A DNA stretch of 28,892 nucleotides, taken from positions 1 through 28,892 of the forward strand of contig DAHWJX010000161.1 in the NCBI GenBank assembly GCA_027343965.1. Direction: 5' to 3'. The DNA is from JAKACU01 sp021821185. Its GTDB lineage: Bacteria; Bacillota; Bacilli; Alicyclobacillales; SLC66. The notes beneath the pieces are model-generated. The model was not told the origin of the DNA. It saw only the letters and a program-made list of their open reading frames with translations, and searched no databases. Each line of letters starts with the position of its first letter. The first letter of the stretch is position 1. Of this stretch, positions 13,487-22,157 are shown piece after piece. The translations under genes and the position numbers were made by a program.

Positions 13487-14899
13487 TTGTTGCGACGATA
13501 TCAATCCTTGTTAAGCAAGCTGTATATTTTTCTTGATGCACTTGCAACGATATTGGCCCTTTTAAGCGCTTGGGTTATTCGGTTTAAAAGCCCTTTTCTC
13601 CCGCAATATCATGCCATTTCTTTTGCAAGTTATATGTCCGTTTTGCCAGAGGCTGTCTTAGCTATATTATTTTTTGCTGGTTTCTTGGGGCTTTATGGTA
13701 CGACCAGAGCAAGTCGCATGAAAGTCATTGCCATACAACAATTCAAAAGTGTTGTCGCCATGGCACTTGTGATTGTGACGGTTCTTTACTTTAACAAGGA
13801 ACTGAATTATTCTCGTGGAGTGCTGTTTCTTGCGATTATCCTCACTTGGTTGTTTTCTTTGATTGGTCGATTTATCGTACGTTTTATATTAAAAGAAGCG
13901 AGACGCAAGGGATTTAATCGGAAATTTGTCTTACTCGTAGGTATGACGAATACAACGATACGGTTTCTAGATCAACTTAGACGGCACGATGACATGGGCT
14001 ATCATGTCATCGGCTATGTAAGCACTGGAAATGCAAATACAGAGGTTGCTGCAACGTTAAGTAACTTATCGGTGCCCTGCTTAGGGACCATCGAAAAACT
14101 TGACACGATCCTAAGTGAGCAGATTGTTGATCATCTTATTTTTACTCTACCTAGTGATGAAAGCCGATTGATTCGATCGCTAATGGAAATTGCTGAGAGC
14201 CATGGTGTGCATGCACTTCTTGTTCCGAACTTTATCGATATTTTACCCAGCCGTCCACGCTTTGATGAATTTGCCGGAATCCCTATTGTTGATACAAGGT
14301 ATACACCCCTTGATGATGCTCTGAATATTGCTCTCAAGAGGACATTTGATATTATCTTCTCAATACTCGTCCTTATACTGTTTAGCCCACTCTATCTTAT
14401 CATTGGATTATTAGTGCGTCTGTCATCACCTGGTCCGATCATCTATCGACAGGCTCGACTAGGGAGGAACAAACGTCAATTTACTATGTATAAATTTCGC
14501 ACAATGTATGAGGACAATAAGATAGGTAATCACCGATGGACAGTACCAAATGATTTACGGCGAACCTTAATTGGACGATTTTTACGAGCTACGAGCTTGG
14601 ATGAGTTGCCTCAATTTTTTAACGTCCTGCGCGGGGACATGAGTGTTATTGGACCACGCCCCGAGCAACCATATTTTGTCCAACAGTTTCGTGAGGATAT
14701 TCCACGCTACATGATTAAACACCGTGTGCGCCCAGGAATCACCGGTTGGGCACAGGTCAATGGACTTAGGGGTGACACGAGTATCAGTGATCGCATCGAA
14801 TATGATCTCCGATACATTGAAGACTGGTCATTTACCTGGGATATGCGTATCGTCTTTTTGACGATCTGGAAGGGATTTCGAAACAGGAATGCCTATTAA
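13487..14899 (+). CDS. Undecaprenyl-phosphate sugar-1-phosphate transferase (initiating enzyme, WsaP/WcaJ type)
   Basis: This 470-residue polyprenyl-phosphate hexose-1-phosphate transferase would start the glycan by putting a sugar-1-phosphate (Glc or Gal, not decidable) on undecaprenyl phosphate at the inner membrane face. The N-terminal third has four to five membrane helices (about 10-120). A Rossmann-like CoA_binding_3 domain (about 140-260) shows KFVLLVGMTNTTIRFLDQLR. A reentrant/membrane helix at about 285-310 (FDIIFSILVLILFSPLYLII) precedes the catalytic bac_transf domain: PGPIIYRQARLGRNKRQFTM, YKFRTMY, TSLDELPQFFNVLRGDMSV (about 368-386), IGPRPE, and RPGITGWAQVNG. TTG 13487 was chosen; a second TTG at 13490 is equally possible. 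In Geobacillus slg clusters WsaP has this role. The stop overlaps the next gene's start by 11 bases. Confidence 0.92.
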   Translation: MLRRYQSLLSKLYIFLDALATILALLSAWVIRFKSPFLPQYHAISFASYMSVLPEAVLAILFFAGFLGLYGTTRASRMKVIAIQQFKSVVAMALVIVTVLYFNKELNYSRGVLFLAIILTWLFSLIGRFIVRFILKEARRKGFNRKFVLLVGMTNTTIRFLDQLRRHDDMGYHVIGYVSTGNANTEVAATLSNLSVPCLGTIEKLDTILSEQIVDHLIFTLPSDESRLIRSLMEIAESHGVHALLVPNFIDILPSRPRFDEFAGIPIVDTRYTPLDDALNIALKRTFDIIFSILVLILFSPLYLIIGLLVRLSSPGPIIYRQARLGRNKRQFTMYKFRTMYEDNKIGNHRWTVPNDLRRTLIGRFLRATSLDELPQFFNVLRGDMSVIGPRPEQPYFVQQFREDIPRYMIKHRVRPGITGWAQVNGLRGDTSISDRIEYDLRYIEDWSFTWDMRIVFLTIWKGFRNRNAY

Positions 14900-15899
14900 C
14901 GTGAATTCCGACATGGGGGAAATGCCTTTTCGTATCCAAGTTCAGATAGTAACGTTCAACAGTGAGGAGTGCATCGATCGCTGTATCCAGTCAGTACTTC
15001 AACAATCGTACCCTGCCACATCTTGTTTAGTTATAGATAATGCCTCTTCAGATAGTACCATATCAATCATTGAGGCGTATTCTAATATTTTGGTGGTTTC
15101 CCTAGAGCGCAATGTCGGATATGCTGCTGCCCATAATCTTGGATTTTCACAGGCGGTACAAGACGGTGTCGATTTAGTCCTTACGCTAAATCCGGATGTT
15201 GAGCTCGATTCGAAGTACCTAGAGCGTTGTATCCGTGTATTTTGTGACGATACTGTCGGTGGTGTTATTGGTAAACTGATTCGAAGTAGAACTTTAAATA
15301 CGAACACCGCCATTCTCGATAGTACCGGGTTAGTTAAAGGATCGTTATATCATGCGAAAGATAGAGGATCTGGCGAGGCAGACATGTCACAGTATGATAG
15401 GTTACGCAATGTATGGGGTATCTGTGGCGCGTCTGCCTTTTACCGCGTCGATATGCTAAAAGACATTGCCGCTCCTCATGGACGAGCGTTAGAAGAATCT
15501 TTTTTTGTTTATAAAGAAGACGTAGAGTTATGTTGGCGCGCGAATGATCGCGGGTGGCGATTTAAGTATGAGCCAGAGGCCATTGCATATCATGACCGAG
15601 GATGGAAACCTAGAGAAAGTCCATTCTCGCGGTTAGCAAGCGAGCATTCACTTGCGAATCAATTTGCGATTCTCATTCGTCATGGCTCGGCTTTTTCCTT
15701 GGTACTATGGTTATCTATCGTAGTGGAATCCGTGAGATTAGGCGTGATGGCACTGAAACACCCGTCTTCGGCCAAAATTGTTCTATCTCTTATCACGAGT
15801 CAGTTTCGTCATCATGTAACTTTTCGTAGAGAATGGAAGAAAAGTGGTAGAATGAGTAAGGAGCGACATCATGATCTCGATCGTTATTGTCACTTATAA
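14889..15899 (+). CDS. GT2 family glycosyltransferase, probable rhamnosyltransferase
   Basis: A 336-residue GT-A fold inverting glycosyltransferase of the GT2/WbbL-RfbF type. Motifs: QIVTFNSEECIDRCIQSVLQ at the start, LVIDNASSDSTISII, LERNVGYAAAHNLGF, the DxD-equivalent TLNPDVEL, GICGASAFYRVDML, and the catalytic-base region SFFVYKEDVELCWRANDRGW. The C-terminal part has a hydrophobic amphipathic stretch (FSLVLWLSIVVESVRLGVMA) that may tether it to the membrane. Co-occurrence with rmlABCD makes L-rhamnose the likeliest donor sugar, but this is inference. Start choice: ATG 14889 overlaps the transferase stop by 11 bases with CAGGA just upstream. ATG 14913 or 14922 would also leave the GT2 core intact. 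Confidence 0.88.
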   Translation: MPINVNSDMGEMPFRIQVQIVTFNSEECIDRCIQSVLQQSYPATSCLVIDNASSDSTISIIEAYSNILVVSLERNVGYAAAHNLGFSQAVQDGVDLVLTLNPDVELDSKYLERCIRVFCDDTVGGVIGKLIRSRTLNTNTAILDSTGLVKGSLYHAKDRGSGEADMSQYDRLRNVWGICGASAFYRVDMLKDIAAPHGRALEESFFVYKEDVELCWRANDRGWRFKYEPEAIAYHDRGWKPRESPFSRLASEHSLANQFAILIRHGSAFSLVLWLSIVVESVRLGVMALKHPSSAKIVLSLITSQFRHHVTFRREWKKSGRMSKERHHDLDRYCHL

Positions 15900-16740
15900 C
15901 TCGCTGGCAGTTTTGCCGAACTGTATGGAAGCTTTGGAGCGTGCTCAAGGAGCTGCCAACTTCGACGTGATTGTGGTGGATAATGCATCTAGCGATGATA
16001 CGCGCGATTGGCTACAATCGTATGTGCAAATTCAGGGCTCCTCTTTTGCTCGCATCCTGACGATAGATCTTGATGAAAATCACGGATTCGCATACGCTAA
16101 TAATCGCGGCCTGGAGCAAGCACATGGGGAATATTTCTTATTGCTCAATCCAGATACCGAAGTTGGACCGCTAGCTATTCAAAATGTCGCTCAGCAAATG
16201 TCCCGGGACACTCGTATAGGGGTAGCAACCTGTCGTCTATTTTTAAAAGATGGCAAGTTCGATCGAGCTTGCAGACGTGCATTTCCAACCCTATGGAACA
16301 GTTTTACCCGTTTATCTGGGCTGTCTTTGCTCTTTCCAAGATCGCGCCTGTTTGCTGGCTACAATCTCACGTTTCTAGATGATAGTCAATGCTATGAAGT
16401 AGACTGTGTTAGTGGCGCATTTCTTATGACTACACAAGCTGTTTATGAACAAGTCGGTGGACTCGATGAAGACTTTTTCATGTATGGGGAAGACATTGAT
16501 TGGTGCTATCGAATTAAGCAACAAGGCTATAAGGTTTGGTATGAAGGGACTGTAAGCACACTTCATCTAAAAGGTGCTAATGGTGGCAAACATTCGAAGG
16601 AGTCTTTGCGAAGTTTTTATGATACCATGCTGTTGTATTATCAGAAGCATCATATGGACAAATACCCCAAAGTTTTTGAGCTTTATTTGAGAATTTCCTT
16701 GTCTTTTATGTACCATCTCCACCCCAAATATAAAATTTAA
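15871..16740 (+). CDS. GT2 family glycosyltransferase, probable rhamnosyltransferase
   Basis: A 289-residue GT2 enzyme of the WbbL type. It shows ISIVIVTYNSLAVLPNCMEA, FDVIVVDNASSDDTRDWL, LDENHGFAYANNRGLEQA, LLLNPDTEVG, VDCVSGAFLMTTQAVYEQVG, and the base motif FFMYGEDIDWCYRIKQQGYK. This set is typical of bacterial rhamnosyltransferases that build O-antigen, mycobacterial or S-layer glycans. ATG 15871 has AAGGAG 7 bases upstream, lying inside the preceding gene, which it overlaps by 29 bases; the two are thus translationally coupled. It resembles its upstream neighbour in layout, suggesting they add successive or alternating residues. Linkage specificity cannot be read from the sequence. Confidence 0.9.
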   Translation: MISIVIVTYNSLAVLPNCMEALERAQGAANFDVIVVDNASSDDTRDWLQSYVQIQGSSFARILTIDLDENHGFAYANNRGLEQAHGEYFLLLNPDTEVGPLAIQNVAQQMSRDTRIGVATCRLFLKDGKFDRACRRAFPTLWNSFTRLSGLSLLFPRSRLFAGYNLTFLDDSQCYEVDCVSGAFLMTTQAVYEQVGGLDEDFFMYGEDIDWCYRIKQQGYKVWYEGTVSTLHLKGANGGKHSKESLRSFYDTMLLYYQKHHMDKYPKVFELYLRISLSFMYHLHPKYKI

Positions 16741-16785
16741 TTGATATACATGCTAGGTAGAACGAAATTCTAAAGGGGCATGACC

Positions 16786-18450
16786 GTGTTTAAATCGTTC
16801 ATGAATAAAAGGATATGGATATTGGTCCTTGCCTCTTGTAAACAAATGGGCATTCTATTAACGTTACAAAGAATATGGCGTAAACTTGTTCACGATAGCG
16901 ATTGTACTGCCAGATACCATGAGAATGTAATTATAAGGGAACAAACCGCTTTGTTATCCTCTAACTTTTACGCTATAAGCGAAGATATTGTTTCTATTAT
17001 TATGCCATGTCTCAATACAGACCCCATGCAGTTTCATCTTGCGGTGAGATCAGTTTTAAGGCAGACGGATCCTCGATGGGAATTGATCATAGTTGATGAT
17101 GGATCCACGTACCAACCGTTTTTAGATGAAATAGCAAAAGTTAAGACGTCATCTGAAAAAATTATGGTTTTACGCAGACAATTACCGGGGGGTATTTCTA
17201 AGAGTACCAATTTCGGTATTGAAGTTGCCAAAGGATCCTATATCGGTTTTCTTGATCATGATGATGAACTATCTCCGGATGCCATAGAGCGCGTTATGAA
17301 CTGCATCATCCAGAAGCAACCTTCATTAATCTATTCGGATGAAGATAAGATAGATGGATGCGGACAGTATTGCGAACCATTTTATAAACCGGATTGGTCA
17401 CCTGCCTTGCTCGATTGCTGTAATTACGTTACTCACTTCTCAGTTTATAGACGGGAGATAGGTGATGCAGTTGGCTGGCTTCGATCAGAATACGATGGGA
17501 GTCAAGATTATGATTTGGTTTTAAGAGTGGCCGAGGTAACCCAAAATATAGAGCATTTACCTTACGTGCTATACCATTGGAGGAAAACTCGCGGGTCTAC
17601 GTCTGAAAGTGGATTCGCCAAACCCTATGCTATTCGGGCTGGTCTTCATGCCTTAACCGATAGCACAGGACGAAGAGCACTGCTTTCAAAGGTCGAAAAT
17701 ATCGACTTTATTCCCGGACATTACAAAACAACAAATGGAATTCTAGATTTAAATGGTACTTCACTGCACATTATCGTTCATCTTGGTCAATTGACACCGG
17801 AAATGGATCGCCTGTATTCGATAACCTATATCCAGGAGGATGACGATTTTACAGTGGTAAAGGTTCTTGCTCAGATTATAAAAGAAAGCTCTAGTGACTA
17901 TGTGTTGTTTATCCATCACCCTAGATCAAGTGCCATAAGCAATAGTAAAGTTGGTAGCCTTTTGTCTTTCGCAAAAAGGCCAGGCGTCGGAGTGGTGGGC
18001 GTAACGGTGTTAAATGAAAGGGGAAAGATTCATTCGTCGGGTTATTGTCAAGTCGATAAGCAGTTAATAGCATATGGTCAAAATCACAATCCAAATAACA
18101 TCGGATACTTTGGTTCCTTAGTTGATGATAGAAATGTCTCGTCAGTTGGAGCTGAGCTATGGGTAGCCAATCGAAATAGGTTGTTACATGCGATGAACCA
18201 TATGGAGTCGCTTCATTATCAAGAAAAATATTCCATTCAGGCATGGCTTGACTTGGTTTGTATGTTCCTGTTTTCGCAAGGGCTGAGAACAGTGGTACGT
18301 AGCCAAGTTACTTTCAAACCCTTGAATGTCTACAGTGAACATTATATGGATTTTAAAGAAATTCTGGATTATCAGGGTTGGTCCGAATGTAGATACGGGC
18401 GCATAACTTCGGCGAAGGAGGCATTAGAGATATGTCCAAAGATCTGCTGA
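16786..18450 (+). CDS. GT2 family glycosyltransferase with degenerate second half
   Basis: A 554-residue protein. Residues about 1-65 are basic/amphipathic (FMNKRIWILVLASCKQMGIL). The GT2 domain begins VSIIMPCLNTDPMQFHLAVR (about 69), with LIIVDDGSTYQPFL, the metal motif DHDDE (157-161), LIYSDEDKIDG, EPFYKPDWSPALL (about 197), GSQDYDLVLRVAE and LPYVLYHWRKTRGSTSES, a pattern seen in large multi-domain rhamnan/O-chain transferases such as the WsaE-like proteins. In many of those a second GT2 domain follows. Here residues about 320-554 keep some spacing (GVGVVGVTVLNERGKIHSSG) but lack a VSIIIPT-type nucleotide loop, so the second half is probably non-catalytic. The frame opens at ATG 16780, but AAAGGGG (16772-16778) is only 1 base from it and 7 from GTG 16786, so GTG was chosen. 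The gene overlaps wzm by 19 bases. Confidence 0.82.
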   Translation: MFKSFMNKRIWILVLASCKQMGILLTLQRIWRKLVHDSDCTARYHENVIIREQTALLSSNFYAISEDIVSIIMPCLNTDPMQFHLAVRSVLRQTDPRWELIIVDDGSTYQPFLDEIAKVKTSSEKIMVLRRQLPGGISKSTNFGIEVAKGSYIGFLDHDDELSPDAIERVMNCIIQKQPSLIYSDEDKIDGCGQYCEPFYKPDWSPALLDCCNYVTHFSVYRREIGDAVGWLRSEYDGSQDYDLVLRVAEVTQNIEHLPYVLYHWRKTRGSTSESGFAKPYAIRAGLHALTDSTGRRALLSKVENIDFIPGHYKTTNGILDLNGTSLHIIVHLGQLTPEMDRLYSITYIQEDDDFTVVKVLAQIIKESSSDYVLFIHHPRSSAISNSKVGSLLSFAKRPGVGVVGVTVLNERGKIHSSGYCQVDKQLIAYGQNHNPNNIGYFGSLVDDRNVSSVGAELWVANRNRLLHAMNHMESLHYQEKYSIQAWLDLVCMFLFSQGLRTVVRSQVTFKPLNVYSEHYMDFKEILDYQGWSECRYGRITSAKEALEICPKIC

Positions 18451-19220
18451 TAAAGAAACCTATATTTTCCAGTACTGCACTTCGGGATTTACTGTTTAAT
18501 TTAATTTCTCGCGATCTTAAACTGAAGTACCAAGGATCCATTCTTGGGTTTCTATGGTCGTTGGTAAATCCGCTCATGACCCTAGTTATTTACAGTTGGG
18601 TATTTTTGGTATTGATGAAATCGTCGATTCCCCATTTCCCCATTTTTTTAATGGCTGGAATTCTACCGTGGAATTTTTTTGCGAATGCAACCATGAGTAG
18701 CGTTGATGCCTTTACTGGCAATGCATCATTAATAAAGAAAGTCCCTATTCCTAAAACGATCTTTATTGGTTCGTTGATAGGATTTAACCTCGTCATTTTT
18801 GTAATGGTGCTTGCCATAGTACTTGTGGCTATGCCGATTTTTTCTGTACCCTATACATTTAGGCTATTATTGATCATACCAGGATTGATAGCGGAAATTG
18901 CCTTGCTTATTGGCTTGTCGTTAACTGTATCTACTTTAAATGTCTTATTTCACGATACAGCACATATTCTTGAAATTTTACTTATGGCGTGGTTTTGGGT
19001 TACACCGATAACCTATCAAATGTCTTTTGTTCCGCAGAGGTTTGACTGGTTGCTGGAGTTAAACCCTATGACGTTCATTATTAATATTTTTCAAATGGCT
19101 ATTCTTGGTACAGGATTTCATGCTTCATTTTATATAGGACTTATTGAAATATTCTTCGTAATGGCAATTGGGATCTGGCTATATAGGAAGTATCGTTATG
19201 ATATGGTGGAATGGATCTAG
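18432..19220 (+). CDS. wzm: ABC-2 type polysaccharide export permease (Wzm)
   Basis: A 262-residue integral membrane subunit of a polysaccharide/teichoic-acid ABC exporter (ABC2_membrane family, TagG/Wzm type). The N-terminal amphipathic gate helix and LISRDLKLKYQGSILGFLWS are characteristic, followed by the LVNPLMTLVIYSWVFLVLMK helix. Six hydrophobic segments follow the usual layout: about 35-55, 65-85, 105-130, 140-165, 175-195 and 230-252. LPWNFFANATMSS and FWVTPITYQMSFVP are conserved family stretches, and LELNPMTFIINIFQ is the TagG-type NP motif. ATG 18432 is preceded by GAAGGAGG. It overlaps the GT gene upstream by 19 bases, and the ATPase gene follows after 11 bases. It should move the undecaprenyl-linked glycan across the membrane with Wzt. 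Confidence 0.93.
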   Translation: MSKDLLIKKPIFSSTALRDLLFNLISRDLKLKYQGSILGFLWSLVNPLMTLVIYSWVFLVLMKSSIPHFPIFLMAGILPWNFFANATMSSVDAFTGNASLIKKVPIPKTIFIGSLIGFNLVIFVMVLAIVLVAMPIFSVPYTFRLLLIIPGLIAEIALLIGLSLTVSTLNVLFHDTAHILEILLMAWFWVTPITYQMSFVPQRFDWLLELNPMTFIINIFQMAILGTGFHASFYIGLIEIFFVMAIGIWLYRKYRYDMVEWI

Positions 19221-19231
19221 GGGGAACTGCA

Positions 19232-19984
19232 TTGGAGACAGCTATCACCGTTGAACGGATTACAAAAGTTTTTAATTTAACTGCAGATCGTAGACGGTCA
19301 TTAAAAGGGACGGTCATTCGGTTTCTTAAGGGTGAAAAGAAGGCACCAGACGTTTTGATTAAACCGCTCAATAATGTTTCCTTTTCTGTAAAGAGAGGTG
19401 AAGTTGTCGGTATCGTTGGAGAAAATGGTGTTGGTAAAAGCACACTCTTAAAGATTATAGCTGGAATTATTAAACCAACAAGTGGATCGATTGTCACTCA
19501 TGGGCGAGTGGCCGGTCTATTGGAAATAGGACTAGGATTTCATCCAGACCTAACCGGACGAGAGAATGCCATATTATATGGTTCTATCTTAGGACTGCCT
19601 AAAAATCAGGTGAGTGACTCGTTGGACAAGATTGCTGAATTCGCAGAGCTTGAATCGTTTATGGAAGTTCCGCTTAAGAAATATTCGTCTGGAATGCAAA
19701 TGAGACTAGGGTTCTCTGTAGCAATGACTGTTGATCCTGATATTTTATTGTTAGATGAAGTATTTTCTGTAGGGGATCAAAAATTTCAACAAAAATCATT
19801 TTCACGACTTGAGGGAATGATTCGAGACAATAAGGCGGTAGTGTTGGTTTCCCATGACCTAAACGTAATGCAACGTCTGTGTAACAAGGCTGTATTTCTC
19901 AGCAAGTCAGGTAAGACTATCGTTGGAAATGCAGATGAAGTTTTAAACATGTACGATTCTTATATGAAAACAGCTTCGGTGTAA
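19232..19984 (+). CDS. wzt: ABC-type polysaccharide export ATPase (Wzt, short form)
   Basis: The 250-residue nucleotide-binding subunit partner of the permease. Walker A is GENGVGKST (63-71), the signature motif is YSSGMQMRLGF (from 151), Walker B is DILLLDEVFSVGD (170-182), and the switch His is in VLVSHDLNVM. The N-terminal ITVERITKVFNL and LKPLNN-like IKPLNNVSFSVKRGEVVGIV are typical of Wzt/TagH. It ends about 30 residues after the H-loop (NADEVLNMYDSYMKTASV), so there is no C-terminal carbohydrate-binding domain such as O8/O9a-type Wzt uses to recognise chain-end caps. Start: the frame is open to ATG 19211 inside wzm, but AGGGGGAA (19219-19226) fits TTG 19232, which was chosen. Confidence 0.92.
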   Translation: METAITVERITKVFNLTADRRRSLKGTVIRFLKGEKKAPDVLIKPLNNVSFSVKRGEVVGIVGENGVGKSTLLKIIAGIIKPTSGSIVTHGRVAGLLEIGLGFHPDLTGRENAILYGSILGLPKNQVSDSLDKIAEFAELESFMEVPLKKYSSGMQMRLGFSVAMTVDPDILLLDEVFSVGDQKFQQKSFSRLEGMIRDNKAVVLVSHDLNVMQRLCNKAVFLSKSGKTIVGNADEVLNMYDSYMKTASV

Positions 19985-20066
19985 CTTTTTAGATTAGGAA
20001 TTTCGTAATATCTATCGTAGCCCTTAAGTAAATGAAATTGCCATTACGTTCGAAGGAGAATATATA

Positions 20067-22079
20067 ATGAGTCGAATTATCGATGTCGTTATCCTAACCA
20101 TAAATGGGATATCCGATACTCAGGAGTGTATCAATGCTCTTTATGACGCTAATGACCAATCCCTTTTTAGGCTAATTGTGGTGGATCAAGGGTCGGGAGA
20201 TGGTACGATTGATTATTTAAATAATTTAGAGAAGCGCAAACAAAATATGGTAATATTCCAATCGAACCTAAATTTGGGTTTTGGTCTAGGATGTAACAAA
20301 GGAGCTTCCCTGGGAAATTCAAAGTATATACTTTTCCTTAATAATGATGCTTTACTTCCAACTGATGGTCTAAAAAGAATGATTGCCGCTATGGAAGAAA
20401 ACGAACTCGATGCGATGGGTCCCATGAGTAATGAAACAGGAGAGATTCAAAAGTATTGGGGACCTTATGATGTTGCCAAATATCAGAAAGAACGAGTACG
20501 TGTAGATGAATATCTATGCCAAGCATATGGAAACCAAACAGGATCGTTTCATCGTCTTGCAGGTTTTTGTATGATGGTAAGTCGAACTGCATTTGAAACC
20601 GTCAATGGTTTCTCTAACCAGTACGGTGTTGGGTATTATGAGGATGATGACTTATCGTATAGGTTGAGGGTAAATGGATATAAACTTGGAGTAGCCCCTG
20701 GGATCTTTGTACACCATCATGGCTCTAGAGCGTTTAAAAAGGCCGGCTTATCACCCAACAAATTAATTGTTAAAAATCGTTTAATCTTTCTACGTGAAAC
20801 CTACTTTTCCTTTTTAACTAAACCTGGTAAATGTCACGACAAGGTTACTGTTATTATTGCAACGATGAATCGTCCCGATCAACTTAAAAATGCGATTCAA
20901 TCAGTACTAGATCAAACTTATTCCGATATCGAGATTATAGTGGTTAATGACGGAGGAATAAGCCTAGAAGCAACTGTGGAATCATTCTCAGATAAGAGAA
21001 TTATGCTATTTGAACTTGCTGATAACATGGGCAAATCGTTTGCACTTAATTATGCTGTCGAAAGAGCTAGTGGGGTATATATAGCCTATCTAGATGATGA
21101 TGATTTATATTTTCCCCACCATTTACAAACTTTGGTTAATGCTATTACTATTTGTGATGCTGATTTTGTGTATTCGGATAGTGAGGTTAGAGTGATAAAG
21201 ATAAATGGGAAAGAGGAAATTTCGTTTATTACAGATAATGAGTTCGACATTACGAAGATTGAATTTTCAAACTTTATACCCAATTTAGCCGTGTTACATA
21301 AGAACAATGCACAATATCGACACGATGACAGTCTCCGCACGATTGAAGATTGGGATTTTCTTAGAAAAGCAGCGCTGGAATGGGGTGCGGAATTTGTTCA
21401 TGTTCCAATTTTGACACATGTGTTTTATGTGCGGGAAGATGCACAATCTAGAAATGGAGCCAGATATAAAAATCCAACGTTATATTTCGATACCCTTGCT
21501 CGAATTCGCACGAGAGGCGGGTGGTGGACTTATAAGTGCATTACCTCTGAGACGATTCGCGCTGATTCTCTTGAACTAGCGTCGGAGGGGCAAAAGCTAA
21601 CAAAACTAAGTGAATCGTTAAAACTTAACAAATGGAATTCCCTTTCTCAAAATGCTCTATTAGAATTATATTACGATAGTTCGGTAAATAGCTTACCAGA
21701 GGGATTCAATAGGCGTTATATTACAGGATACCCAGCAACAATAAGAGAACTTAAAGCGGAAATGATGATAAGTTCATCTTCATATGATTTGGATCGAATA
21801 CGACAATTAGGTGAGTTAGCTCTGCTGTATGCCCCAACTCCTTATGAAACTGCTTGGGTATATCGGGCTCTGTCCCGAGGTTATGCTAATGACGCAATAA
21901 CATCGGAATTGTGTTATAAACGTGCGGCTTGGTTAATTGAATTGAGAAATTATGAAGTCGAACTAGCAGGATCTTGGGTGCGAAGATACAATAGATTTGT
22001 AAATAAATATAAAAGTGAGGGAATACGCGGAATCGTAAAAACAATTCTAAAAAGATTTAGGATTGGCGGTATGAGTTAA
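20067..22079 (+). CDS. Two-domain GT2 glycosyltransferase
   Basis: A 670-residue protein with two GT2 catalytic domains in tandem. Domain 1 (about 1-245) shows IDVVILTINGISDTQECINA, IVVDQGSGDGTIDYL, NLNLGFGLGCNKGA, LFLNNDALLP, RLAGFCMMVSR and the base motif GVGYYEDDDLSYRLRVNGYK, resembling rhamnosyltransferases. Domain 2 (about 258-490) shows KVTVIIATMNRPDQLKNAIQ, IIVVNDGGISLEAT, ELADNMGKSFALNYAV, the metal motif YLDDDDLYFPHHL and TIEDWDFLRKAALEW. Residues about 500-670 are helical with TPR-like character (ELALLYAPTPYETAWVYRAL) and end in a basic amphipathic helix (IVKTILKRFRIGG), likely a membrane tether. ATG 20067 follows GAAGGAG at good spacing. Two active sites suggest a bifunctional enzyme making a repeat with two linkages. 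The gene is very AT-rich compared with the flanks. It is the last of the glycan-assembly block. Confidence 0.88.
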   Translation: MSRIIDVVILTINGISDTQECINALYDANDQSLFRLIVVDQGSGDGTIDYLNNLEKRKQNMVIFQSNLNLGFGLGCNKGASLGNSKYILFLNNDALLPTDGLKRMIAAMEENELDAMGPMSNETGEIQKYWGPYDVAKYQKERVRVDEYLCQAYGNQTGSFHRLAGFCMMVSRTAFETVNGFSNQYGVGYYEDDDLSYRLRVNGYKLGVAPGIFVHHHGSRAFKKAGLSPNKLIVKNRLIFLRETYFSFLTKPGKCHDKVTVIIATMNRPDQLKNAIQSVLDQTYSDIEIIVVNDGGISLEATVESFSDKRIMLFELADNMGKSFALNYAVERASGVYIAYLDDDDLYFPHHLQTLVNAITICDADFVYSDSEVRVIKINGKEEISFITDNEFDITKIEFSNFIPNLAVLHKNNAQYRHDDSLRTIEDWDFLRKAALEWGAEFVHVPILTHVFYVREDAQSRNGARYKNPTLYFDTLARIRTRGGWWTYKCITSETIRADSLELASEGQKLTKLSESLKLNKWNSLSQNALLELYYDSSVNSLPEGFNRRYITGYPATIRELKAEMMISSSSYDLDRIRQLGELALLYAPTPYETAWVYRALSRGYANDAITSELCYKRAAWLIELRNYEVELAGSWVRRYNRFVNKYKSEGIRGIVKTILKRFRIGGMS

Positions 22080-22122
22080 TTTTTGACCTCTCAGAAAACG
22101 AACTAGGTAAAGGCCCTTGTCG

Positions 22123-22157
22123 AATTACACATGGCCCTATTCTCTCATAGTGTAATT
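22123..22157. other. Inverted repeat after the glycosyltransferase block
   Basis: AATTACAC (22123-22130) and GTGTAATT (22150-22157) are perfectly complementary over 8 bases with a 19-base loop. No T-tract follows. It lies in the 244 bases between the GT2 gene and S-layer gene 2, and may contribute to transcript ending or act as an operator. Confidence 0.3.
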
